NCBI GenBank assembly: GCA_900766825.1
Contig: CAAFWU010000058.1
Location: 1 to 20,949, forward strand
Reading direction: 5' to 3'
DNA length: 20,949 nt
From: Bacteroidales bacterium
GTDB taxonomy: Bacteria > Bacteroidota > Bacteroidia > Bacteroidales > Marinilabiliaceae
Shown here piece after piece: positions 14,149 to 20,949 of this stretch (the stretch's first letter is position 1; the number at the start of each line of letters is the position of its first letter). Both the position numbers and the translations under genes were made by a program. Under the pieces are notes generated by a model that searched no databases, was not told the DNA's origin, and was given only the letters and a program-made list of their open reading frames with translations.

Positions 14149-15822
14149 ATGGAGTTTTTAGTTGAGCTGTTTACAGGTAGTGGAATCGCAACATCGATCA
14201 TCTACATCTGCCTTACAGCTTTTGTCGGCTCACTGCTCGGCAAAGTAAAGATTGCTGGCATTAAATTAGGCATTGCTGGTGTCTTGTTCACTGGTATCGT
14301 CTTGGCACACTTTGGGGCTAAGGTAAACCCTGACATGCTTCATTTTGCCCAAGAGTTTGGTCTTATCCTCTTCGTCTATGCCATTGGCATCGATGTTGGT
14401 CCCCGCTTCTTCAGTTCGTTCCGTAGCGATGGTCTTCTGCTTAATATCTTGGCAGTTAGCATCATCTTCTTGGGCTTTGGCATTGCCCTGTGTTTCCACT
14501 ATTTTGGTGGTGTTCCAGCCAATGTGGTTGCTGGTATCATGTGCGGTGCTGTCACAAATACCCCAGGTTTGGGTGCTGCCCGTCAGGTAATCACGGACTA
14601 TAATGCCTCGTTGCCATTTGGTGCACAACCAATTGATGGCGATGTTCTTGGTTCGGCATATGCCATGGCCTATCCCTTGGGTGTAATTGGCATTTTGGTT
14701 ACCATGATTATTATCCGCATCATCTTCCGCATTCGTATCAGCGATGAGGTTGAGGCTTATAATAAATCGATTAACACAGGCGGTCAGTTAGAGAGTGTTG
14801 TTATAAAGATAACGAACAAGAACCTCTTTAACCAAACCGTTGACTACATTAGTGACTTTGTCAATGCTGAGTTTTCTTTCTCTCGCGTGGAGCGCAAAGG
14901 CGAATTTTTGGTACCCACAGCGAGCTTTGTAATTCAGGAGGGCGATGTTATTCACGGTGTGGCCAGCAGCAGCAATATTGATGATCTTCGCCTTAAGATG
15001 GGCGAAGTTGAGTTTGGTCAGAAACGTGAGGTTGACGGCGACTTGGCAATGCAGCGTTTCATGATTACCAACCCCAAGGTGGCAGGTAAGACCTTGGCCC
15101 AGATTGGTATTTTCCGTCGTTACCCTGCCAACATCACTCGAGTCTATCGTACGGGCATAGAGATACTTCCCACCAAGGAGACAACCTTGGAGATTGGCGA
15201 TGCCGTTCGCGTTGTGGGCAAGAAAGAGGTGATGAACGAAATTAAGAAGGAGTTGGGTGACTCGATTCACGAATGGTCGCACCCCAACATCATTGCCATC
15301 TTCATGGGCATTACGCTTGGTCTCTTGGTTGGTTCTATTCCTGTCTTTATTCCTGGTTTGCCAGCACCTGCCAAGCTTGGTTTGGCTGGTGGTCCTTTGT
15401 TGGTTGCCATCCTGCTGGGCTGGAAGGGTCGTGTGGGTAAGTTCTCGTTCTATATGAACACAGCGGCCAACATGATGCTTCGCGAAATGGGTATTTGCCT
15501 CTTCCTTGGCTGCGTAGGTTTGGGTGCTGGTGGCAAGTTTGTTTCGGTGTTCCTCAACGGAGGCTACTGGTGGGTACTTTATGGTTTTGTGATCACCGTT
15601 GTGCCTATTATGGTTGTTGGCATCATAGCCCACTTCCTGAAAGTGAATTACTTAAAAATTTGTGGTTTCATAGCTGGTTCTATGACAGACCCCCCAGCAT
15701 TGGAGTTTGCCAACGGTCTGAGCCCTGTGCAGGCGCAGAGTACGGCCTATGCAACTGTATATCCACTCACAATGTTTCTCCGTATTCTTTTGGGACAAAC
15801 ATTAATACTTATAACTTTGTAG
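14149..15822 (+). CDS. AspT/YidE/YbjL-type transporter with RCK_C domains
   Basis: The 557-residue inner-membrane protein belongs to the aspartate:alanine exchanger (AAE) group. Two related hydrophobic halves, about 1-195 and 385-557, enclose a cytoplasmic region (about 205-375) that looks like two TrkA-C (RCK_C) domains, with SVVIKITNKNLFNQTV at the start of the first and FMITNPKVAGKTLAQIGI at the start of the second. The halves share the duplication motifs TNTPGLGAA and SMTDPPALEFA. AspT itself swaps aspartate for alanine; many relatives are uncharacterised, and the substrate here cannot be assigned. RCK_C domains often bind a small ligand that gates transport. Neighbouring genes for carboxylation and export give no firm clue. 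Confidence 0.92.
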   Translation: MEFLVELFTGSGIATSIIYICLTAFVGSLLGKVKIAGIKLGIAGVLFTGIVLAHFGAKVNPDMLHFAQEFGLILFVYAIGIDVGPRFFSSFRSDGLLLNILAVSIIFLGFGIALCFHYFGGVPANVVAGIMCGAVTNTPGLGAARQVITDYNASLPFGAQPIDGDVLGSAYAMAYPLGVIGILVTMIIIRIIFRIRISDEVEAYNKSINTGGQLESVVIKITNKNLFNQTVDYISDFVNAEFSFSRVERKGEFLVPTASFVIQEGDVIHGVASSSNIDDLRLKMGEVEFGQKREVDGDLAMQRFMITNPKVAGKTLAQIGIFRRYPANITRVYRTGIEILPTKETTLEIGDAVRVVGKKEVMNEIKKELGDSIHEWSHPNIIAIFMGITLGLLVGSIPVFIPGLPAPAKLGLAGGPLLVAILLGWKGRVGKFSFYMNTAANMMLREMGICLFLGCVGLGAGGKFVSVFLNGGYWWVLYGFVITVVPIMVVGIIAHFLKVNYLKICGFIAGSMTDPPALEFANGLSPVQAQSTAYATVYPLTMFLRILLGQTLILITL

Positions 15823-15966
15823 TTTAGAAACTCACCACAGCTTCTCTTTCGCCTAAGTGTTGTTGAAAAAGCAATGCGAGGCGGAGGAGTTTGCTGGGAT
15901 AGTTAAGTTGGTGCCAATGGGCTCGGCTTTTCTAACACCCTGCAATGGCTGTATAACAATATTTTG

Positions 15967-17508
15967 ATGGGAGTAGCTTACGATAATTTCTTAGCTCGCC
16001 AGAAGAAACTGGAAGAGCTCTACAGTGACCAGTACTACGAGAAGCAACACAACCGCGGAAAACTTACAGCGCGCGAACGTATATTGATGCTTTTTGACGA
16101 GGGCTCCTTCGAGGAGTTTGATGCTTTTGTACCCTCGGCTGGCTCGTCGTTCGGCAAAAGTAAGTCTGTGATGGGCGATGGCGTCATTACGGGCTATGGC
16201 ACCATAGGCGGTCGTCAGGTCTTCGCCTATTCGCAGGACTTCAACATGATGGGTGGTTCTTTGGGTGCCATTCATGCTCAGAAGATTGTGAAGGTGCATG
16301 ACATGGCTCTCAAGACTGGTTCGCCTGTTGTAGGTCTTATAGACTCGGGTGGTGCGCGAATTCAGGAGGGTGTGTCCAGCCTCAATGGCTATGCTAACAT
16401 CTTCCGTCGTAATGTGCTCGCATCGGGCGTTGTTCCTCAGATTTCGGCCATTATGGGCCCTGCAGCGGGTGGTGCTGTCTATTCGCCTGCAATGACGGAC
16501 TTTATCTTCATGACAGAAGCCACAAGCTACATGTTTGTGACTGGTCCCGATGTTGTGAAGCAGGTGCTTAACGAGGAGGTAACCACAGATCAGTTGGGAG
16601 GTGCCAAGGTTCACAGTTCCAAGTCTGGTGTGGCACAGTTTGTCTATTCTGACGATGCCAACCTGATTTTGGGTATCAAGAAGTTGCTGACCTATTTGCC
16701 ATCGAACAATATAGAGAATGCACCTTTTGTACCTAACGACGACCCCACTGATCGCGTAGAGGATAGCCTCCGTGACATAGTTCCTGAGGATCCTGACAAA
16801 CCATATGATGTGCGTGACGTTATCCGCCTCGTTGTGGACAAAGGTCGATTCTTTGAGGTTGCCGAAAACTACGCACAGAATATTGTGGTTGGTTTCGCTC
16901 GCTTGGGTGGCTACACCATTGGTGTTATTGCCAATCAGCCTAAGGTGATGGCTGGTTCTCTGGACATCGATTCAAGTGTGAAGGGTGCTCGTTTCATCAA
17001 CTTCTGCGATTCGTTCAACATACCTATCGTAACCTTTGAGGACGTGCCTGGTTTCTTGCCTGGTACCGATCAGGAGCATCAGGGTATTATCCGCAACGGC
17101 GCTAAGTTGCTCTATGCCTACACTCGTGCCACTGTTCCCAAGATTACGGTTATCCTCCGCAAGAGTTATGGTGGTGCCTACATCGTTATGAACTCTAAGG
17201 GTATTGGTGGCGATTACTCGTTTGCATGGCCAACAGCAGAGATTGCTGTGATGGGTCCCGATGGAGCCATTGCCATCTTGTATCGTAAGGAGTTGGCAGA
17301 GGCTGAGGATCCTGTTGCTCTGAAGAAGGAGCTTGTGGCTAAGTATCGCAACGAGGTTACGAACCCCTATATTGCCGACGAGAAGGGCTTTGTTGATGAG
17401 GTTATCGATCCTGCCTTGACGCGTGTCAAGCTCTACAAGGCTTTGAAGAGTTTGGATAAGAAGTCGGTTAGCTTGCCTCGCCGTAAGCATGGCAACATAC
17501 CTCTTTAG
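15967..17508 (+). CDS. Acyl-CoA carboxylase carboxyltransferase subunit (PccB/MmdA-like)
   Basis: The 513-residue protein is the carboxyltransferase of a biotin-dependent acyl-CoA carboxylase and moves the carboxyl group from carboxybiotin to an acyl-CoA. The crotonase-like N half has DSGGARIQEG (126-135) and GPAAGGAVYSPAMTDF (164-179), whose backbone NH groups form an oxyanion hole; the C half has SYGGAYIVMNSK and FAWPTAEIAVMGPDGA. Length matches the PccB/MmdA family (about 510-515). The ATG at 15967 is preferred to the TTG one codon upstream. The gene heads a cluster with biotin carboxylase and carrier protein, which points to ATP-driven carboxylation of propionyl- or acetyl-CoA. A sodium-pumping methylmalonyl-CoA decarboxylase would need a membrane beta subunit, not seen here. 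Substrate remains open. Confidence 0.95.
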   Translation: MGVAYDNFLARQKKLEELYSDQYYEKQHNRGKLTARERILMLFDEGSFEEFDAFVPSAGSSFGKSKSVMGDGVITGYGTIGGRQVFAYSQDFNMMGGSLGAIHAQKIVKVHDMALKTGSPVVGLIDSGGARIQEGVSSLNGYANIFRRNVLASGVVPQISAIMGPAAGGAVYSPAMTDFIFMTEATSYMFVTGPDVVKQVLNEEVTTDQLGGAKVHSSKSGVAQFVYSDDANLILGIKKLLTYLPSNNIENAPFVPNDDPTDRVEDSLRDIVPEDPDKPYDVRDVIRLVVDKGRFFEVAENYAQNIVVGFARLGGYTIGVIANQPKVMAGSLDIDSSVKGARFINFCDSFNIPIVTFEDVPGFLPGTDQEHQGIIRNGAKLLYAYTRATVPKITVILRKSYGGAYIVMNSKGIGGDYSFAWPTAEIAVMGPDGAIAILYRKELAEAEDPVALKKELVAKYRNEVTNPYIADEKGFVDEVIDPALTRVKLYKALKSLDKKSVSLPRRKHGNIPL

Positions 17509-17799
17509 TTCTTTACTCTCCCTCACCCCTTGAAATCTGAGGCATAAAGATTGTCTAATTGGGCGTTAGTCAGTTTACTTGGTATTTGCTGCAAACTCTA
17601 ACATATTGGTTGTGGACTAAATATTTCCGCAGTTTTGCTCCTTGAATTTGTTTATAACTAAAATGTTTTTTTTTAAAAATGCTGTTGGTTTTGCAGCAAA
17701 CTAATAAAACTGAACCAAATACAGAGTGTAGCCATAGGTACGGACAAACGTGCGCATGAGGCTAACATATGTAGCTTGCGCCCTCTACAATAAATTTAG
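17509..17799 (+). other. 291-base gap between carboxyltransferase and biotin carboxylase genes
   Basis: No gene is seen. TTTGCTGCAAA (17586-17596) and TTTGCAGCAAA (17690-17700) are reverse complements of each other, each nearly symmetrical, and would loop out about 93 bases containing a run of nine T residues. No promoter with good spacing was recognised. The gap is unusually long for a split in an enzyme operon, so a separate promoter or leader control is possible. Confidence 0.4.
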
Positions 17800-19296
17800 A
17801 TGATTAAGTCAATTCTAATAGCAAACCGTGGCGAGATTGCCATCCGCATTGCACGCACTGCAAGGCGCATGGGTGTCAAGACCTACGCCATTCGAACCAA
17901 GAAAGAACCCAATGCTGTTTACCTGCGCAAGGTTGACTGCGTGCTCGATTTCCCCGAAACCGATGGCTCTATTCCTGAGTTCCTCGATATAAAGAATCTG
18001 GTAAAGCTGGCTGTTGATAACAACATCGAGGCTATGCACCCAGGTTATGGTTACTTGTCGGAGAATCCCGACTTTGCCTCTGCGTGTCGCGATGCGGGCA
18101 TTGTGTTTGTGGGTCCCTCGGCGGAGATTATCCATGCACTTGGCGACAAGATTGTGGCCAAGGAGATTGCCAAACGCAGCGAGGTGCCTATGTTGGGTGG
18201 CACGCTGGGTGGCATTCCAACGGCCGAGGCTGCCATCGAGGAGGCTAACCGAATTGGCTATCCTGTGATCATTAAAGCCGCTACGGGTGGCGGTGGTCGT
18301 GGTATGCGCATCTGCCGTAGCGAGGCTGAGGTTCGTCCTAACTACGAGCTTTGCACTAAGGAGGCTTTGACTGCCTTCAACGACCCTACTGTGTTTATAG
18401 AGAAGTATCTGGAGAATCCTAAGCATATAGAGGTTCAGATTGTTGCCGATAAGTTTGGCAATGTGATCCACTTGGGCGAGCGTGAGTGTTCTATTCAGCG
18501 TAAGCACCAGAAGCTTATTGAGGAGGCTCCATCGCCAGCATTGGACGAGGCTCTTCGTGAACGTATTTGTGGTGCTGCGGTACGTTTGGCCAAGGAGGCT
18601 AAGTACGAGAGTCTTGGCACTGTGGAGTTCCTTTTGGATAAGGACCATAACTTCTTCTTTATGGAGATGAACACCCGTATTCAGGTGGAGCATCCCGTAA
18701 CGGAAATGATTACTGGTTTGAACCTTGTTGAGCTTCAGTTGCTGATTGCATCGGGCGAGAAACTGCCAGTGACTCAGGCAGATGTGAAGCTTAATGGTTG
18801 GGCTATAGAGTGCCGCATTAATGCTGAGGATGTTCAAGCAGGCTTTACACCCAGCATTGGTTTGATTAAGAATCTGCGATTGCCATCGAACAACAGCATC
18901 CGTATTGATTCTGGCGTTACGGTGGGCACGGAGATTACTCCTTTCTTCGACTCGATGATTGCCAAACTTATTGTTCATGGCAAGGATAGGGCCGAGGCTA
19001 TTGAGACTATGCTTCACTCGTTGGGTCACTTTGTGGTGTCTGGCGTTAAGACAACGATACCTTTTGACAAGGCTGTGTTGCATAACGAGGTTTATCGCAA
19101 GGGCGATTTCAATACTTCGTTCATTGAGACTTGCATGGATAATTTGGTGTGGCGTGAGGATCACGAGGAGCTTATTGCTGCACTGTTGGCTGTGACGAAC
19201 TATAATCACGACAACGATTTCTCGGGCGACCAGATCGACCAAATAGAGCCTAATGTAGATCCTTGGGTTCTGCAAAAACGTATACGTCACCTCTAA
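17800..19296 (+). CDS. Biotin carboxylase subunit (AccC-like)
   Basis: This ATP-grasp enzyme uses ATP and bicarbonate to carboxylate biotin on the carrier protein encoded just downstream. The 498 residues hold the N-terminal fold (SILIANRGEIAIRI, HPGYGYLSEN at 80-89), the ATP-grasp region with K159 and the glycine loop GGGGRGMR (163-170), ERECSIQRKHQK (227-238), the metal and catalytic segment EMNTRIQVEHPVTE (289-302) and the C-terminal domain with ECRINAEDV. It is about 50 residues longer than E. coli AccC (449), with an acidic C-terminal tail (about 455-498). The residues near 31-50 (IRTKKEPNAVYLRKVD) differ from the usual DADAPHVRLAD pattern. It ends 26 bases before the carrier-protein ATG. 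Confidence 0.95.
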   Translation: MIKSILIANRGEIAIRIARTARRMGVKTYAIRTKKEPNAVYLRKVDCVLDFPETDGSIPEFLDIKNLVKLAVDNNIEAMHPGYGYLSENPDFASACRDAGIVFVGPSAEIIHALGDKIVAKEIAKRSEVPMLGGTLGGIPTAEAAIEEANRIGYPVIIKAATGGGGRGMRICRSEAEVRPNYELCTKEALTAFNDPTVFIEKYLENPKHIEVQIVADKFGNVIHLGERECSIQRKHQKLIEEAPSPALDEALRERICGAAVRLAKEAKYESLGTVEFLLDKDHNFFFMEMNTRIQVEHPVTEMITGLNLVELQLLIASGEKLPVTQADVKLNGWAIECRINAEDVQAGFTPSIGLIKNLRLPSNNSIRIDSGVTVGTEITPFFDSMIAKLIVHGKDRAEAIETMLHSLGHFVVSGVKTTIPFDKAVLHNEVYRKGDFNTSFIETCMDNLVWREDHEELIAALLAVTNYNHDNDFSGDQIDQIEPNVDPWVLQKRIRHL

Positions 19297-19322
19297 ACCC
19301 TTTAAAGACTAGTATATACACT

Positions 19323-19862
19323 ATGGACAATAGCAGTTCGAATATACAGAACCGAACCCTCATTGCGGTGGGTGAGAATGGGGAACAGAACTACGAGTTT
19401 CAGGTAAAGAACCAGTATGAGTTCAGTTCCAAGGGTAGGAAGCTCAAAGTTGAGGTGATAGAGGAGGCTGATGGCATCAACCTTTTCTGCTGCGAGGGCG
19501 TGAGGTATCCTTTTGAGGTTGTGTCTGTGAAGCAGAACACCTATGAGGTTATGGTTAATGGCGTAAGCTATCATTTTGCTGTTGAGACTCCATTTTCGCT
19601 TAAGCGAAGGGAGATTTTGGCAGCGCAACGTCCTGTCAATCTGAATGAGGAGCTTCATGCACCTATGCCAGGCAAGATTGTGGCTGTGCACGTTAAGGTG
19701 GGTCAGGAGGTTAATGCTGGTGACTCGCTGTTGGTGCTGGAGGCCATGAAGATGCAAAATACTTTGACTGCGGACTCTAAGGGAACGGTTATTGGCGTTC
19801 ATGTTAAGGAGGGTCAGAACGTTAGCAAGGATGATTTGCTTGTTGAAATAAAGAAGGCTTAG
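19323..19862 (+). CDS. Biotin carboxyl carrier protein
   Basis: The 179-residue protein carries the swinging biotin arm between the carboxylase and carboxyltransferase of this cluster. The C-terminal biotinyl domain (about 105-179) contains APMPGKIVAVHVKVGQEV and the biotin site EAMKMQNTL, with the modified lysine at K143. The N-terminal part (1-100) has beta-rich segments such as YEVMVNGVSYHFAVETPF that resemble the BT-type domain used to dock the carrier in acyl-CoA carboxylases (inference). I chose ATG 19323; an upstream TTG at 19263 would overlap the biotin carboxylase gene by 34 bases and add 20 unlikely residues. Biotin would be attached by a ligase (BirA) that is not in this window. 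Confidence 0.94.
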   Translation: MDNSSSNIQNRTLIAVGENGEQNYEFQVKNQYEFSSKGRKLKVEVIEEADGINLFCCEGVRYPFEVVSVKQNTYEVMVNGVSYHFAVETPFSLKRREILAAQRPVNLNEELHAPMPGKIVAVHVKVGQEVNAGDSLLVLEAMKMQNTLTADSKGTVIGVHVKEGQNVSKDDLLVEIKKA

Positions 19863-19908
19863 GGGTTGAGTGTTTTTGACCTCTGAGACTTTGGAATATA
19901 AAAAATGG

Positions 19909-19942
19909 GTCTGCATTCTCTGATGAGGGTGCGGACTTTTTT
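19909..19942 (+). terminator. Intrinsic terminator of the carboxylase cluster
   Basis: GTCTGCA (19909-19915) pairs with TGCGGAC (19930-19936), including one G-U pair, across a 14-base loop. Six T residues follow. Confidence 0.65.
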
Positions 19943-19974
19943 GTGTTGCAGAATGGCTACTTGTGTCATCCCCC

Positions 19975-20010
19975 CTCCGAAAAGTATCGTTCCCAACTCC
20001 GAAAAGTATC
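19975..20010. repeat. Two direct copies of a 14-base motif, 22 bases apart
   Basis: CTCCGAAAAGTATC occurs at 19975-19988 and again at 19997-20010. The second copy touches the stop codon of the phage-derived minus-strand ORF. Possible protein-binding sites or remains of a prophage edge; no function proven. Confidence 0.7.
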
Positions 20011-20924
20011 TAACGTCTTATGGGGGAGCAGAGGCGACAGGTGTTGCAGTTCCTTGGTTGGGAGGTTAGGGATTGGAGAGGTTGGGTGCCTTTGCTGAAG
20101 GGACAGATGCGACAATCCTTGGGGTAATAGACGTGGTCTGAGGAAAAGATTTCTCCGCTGCCTGGCTGGGACGTTAGTCCTGGCTGGGCAGCATTTTTTG
20201 TGTCCGTTACGTTGGGGGCTCGGGTGGGGGTGCGGTCGGTCTGCTGGAGACTGCATTTGCAATTCCATCGGTCGCCGGGGTGATGCTCTTTCCAAAAGGG
20301 GTCGGAGACGGGGAGCACGGTGCCCCAGAACACTTTGTGGTCTTCGCCTGGCTTGTCGCTTGTGCTGGGTATCCACTCAAGATAGGGGTATACGTCGGCA
20401 TCCTCTCGGAAACGTTGCCAGTCGGCTTCGTTGTGGGCGCGGATGGCTGCGGTGTCGAACTCGGTGCGGAGCCATGCGCGGTTTTGATGGTTGACGTAGG
20501 GTTGGACGCGCTCGGCCCAGTCGTCGAAGGCGAGGCGGTTGCCCTGGGCATCGACCATGAGGGATGCCATGTGCTGGGCTTGGGTGTGGACGCGGAAGGC
20601 TGAGAAGACGTCGGTGGATGTTGTTAACTGGCGTTTGAAGGCCGTTCGATGGGGCGTTGAAGGGGGTGTGCCTTGGTCTACGGCTTTGGTGAAGATGGCT
20701 TGGGTCTCTTTGAGGACGTCGCTTTGTACGAGGGTGTCGAGGTCCCACGTGTCTTTGTAGATCTGAACCATCATGCGGGCAATGGCTTCGTCCGAGAGGC
20801 GGATGGTGTTGGTGTCCAGATTGGGGAGAGGGGCGGGCGAGTTGGAATAGTAGAGATGGTCGATGAGGGAGTGTTTTGACCCGAAAATACACCGAGTAAG
20901 TTTAAGAAAAATCTTAACTTGCAT
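20010..20924 (-). CDS. Mu gpF-like phage head protein, 5' end replaced by repeat
   Basis: The 304-residue ORF is a prophage fragment. The segment FWKEHHPGDRWNCKCSL (210-226) is the hallmark of Mu gpF/SPP1 gp7-type minor head proteins, which join portal and capsid during head assembly. WLRTEFDTAAIRAHNEADWQ (151-170) also fits the family. The C terminus holds paired cysteines (C271, C274, C293, C296, C299) that may bind zinc. The first 17 residues (MQVKIFLKLTRCIFGSK) are encoded by the 77-base repeat, so the true start was probably lost and the ATG at 20924 is borrowed. No other phage gene is recognisable here, so it is likely a remnant. Whether the fusion is expressed is unknown. Confidence 0.75.
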   Translation of the reverse strand: MQVKIFLKLTRCIFGSKHSLIDHLYYSNSPAPLPNLDTNTIRLSDEAIARMMVQIYKDTWDLDTLVQSDVLKETQAIFTKAVDQGTPPSTPHRTAFKRQLTTSTDVFSAFRVHTQAQHMASLMVDAQGNRLAFDDWAERVQPYVNHQNRAWLRTEFDTAAIRAHNEADWQRFREDADVYPYLEWIPSTSDKPGEDHKVFWGTVLPVSDPFWKEHHPGDRWNCKCSLQQTDRTPTRAPNVTDTKNAAQPGLTSQPGSGEIFSSDHVYYPKDCRICPFSKGTQPLQSLTSQPRNCNTCRLCSPIRR

Positions 20925-20948
20925 TTGTTATGTTAAAACAACGCAGAT
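20872..20948 (-). repeat. 77-base repeat, right copy (inverse of 1330-1406)
   Basis: An exact reverse-complement match of 1330-1406. It ends one base before the window edge, so the parent element continues outside. It supplies the start codon and first 17 codons of the phage-like ORF. Confidence 0.85.
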
Positions 20949-20949
20949 C

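Noticed and set aside
14788..15633. Minus-strand 281-residue frame opposite the AspT/YidE-type gene
   Set aside because: It is antisense to a well-supported membrane protein and has low-complexity, non-protein-like composition.
17815..19290. Minus-strand 491-residue frame opposite the biotin carboxylase
   Set aside because: It mirrors a clear AccC-type gene; long antisense frames arise from codon bias and this one has no family motifs.
20198..20603. Plus-strand frames opposite the phage-like ORF
   Set aside because: The minus-strand frame has the gpF signature; the plus-strand ones have none.

Overview
The window looks like a chromosomal piece from a member of the Bacteroidota, most likely order Bacteroidales and possibly Prevotellaceae. 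Several promoters fit the Bacteroidota primary-sigma pattern (TTTG, about 19-21 bases, TAnnTTTG). Shine-Dalgarno sequences are mostly missing, and several proteins resemble families best known from Bacteroidales: a TerB/ABCG-type transporter fusion, a coiled-coil lipoprotein, an AspT/YidE-type transporter, and a three-gene biotin-dependent acyl-CoA carboxylase. Taxonomy is inferred from these traits only; no marker gene was searched.

Layout. 1-1329: right part of an IS3-family insertion sequence, with the end of orfA, an A7 slippery site and an intact orfB with a D,D(35)E triad. 1330-1406: a 77-base sequence that recurs inverted at the right edge (20872-20948). 1604-1767: promoter, tRNA-Thr(CGT) and terminator. 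2003-5512: a small secreted protein and a 1005-residue ABC transporter. 5577-7073: DEAD-box helicase carrying an acidic insertion. 7177-9585: tightly packed Lrp/AsnC regulator, a protein with a low-complexity linker, and the 16S rRNA methyltransferase RsmI. 9777-10631: coiled-coil lipoprotein, separated by a bidirectional terminator from a minus-strand aldo/keto reductase (10776-11735). 11736-12719: non-coding region with tRNA-Ser(GGA) on the minus strand, an almost C-free tract with a G-quadruplex motif, and two palindromes before an Fsr-like exporter (12720-13937). 14149-15822: AspT/YidE-type transporter. 15967-19862: acyl-CoA carboxylase carboxyltransferase, biotin carboxylase and biotin carrier protein. 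20010-20924 (minus): fragment of a Mu gpF-like phage head protein whose first 17 codons come from the 77-base repeat.

How the genes work together. The clearest functional unit is the carboxylase: the biotin carboxylase charges biotin on the carrier protein, and the carboxyltransferase passes the carboxyl group to an acyl-CoA, probably propionyl-CoA or acetyl-CoA. No membrane decarboxylase beta subunit is present, so an ATP-dependent carboxylase fits better than a sodium pump. The secreted protein and the ABC transporter probably form a two-gene operon. Both window edges lie in mobile or repeated DNA (IS3 and the 77-base repeat), as expected where an assembly stops at a repeat.

No wholly new system is evident. 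The points most worth following are the change in strand composition (C-rich plus strand on the left, G-rich on the right, switching near 9.6-12.6 kb), the inverted 77-base repeat with its chimeric phage ORF, the insertion inside the helicase core, the TerB-ABCG fusion with its secreted partner, and the palindrome and G-quadruplex region before the exporter gene.
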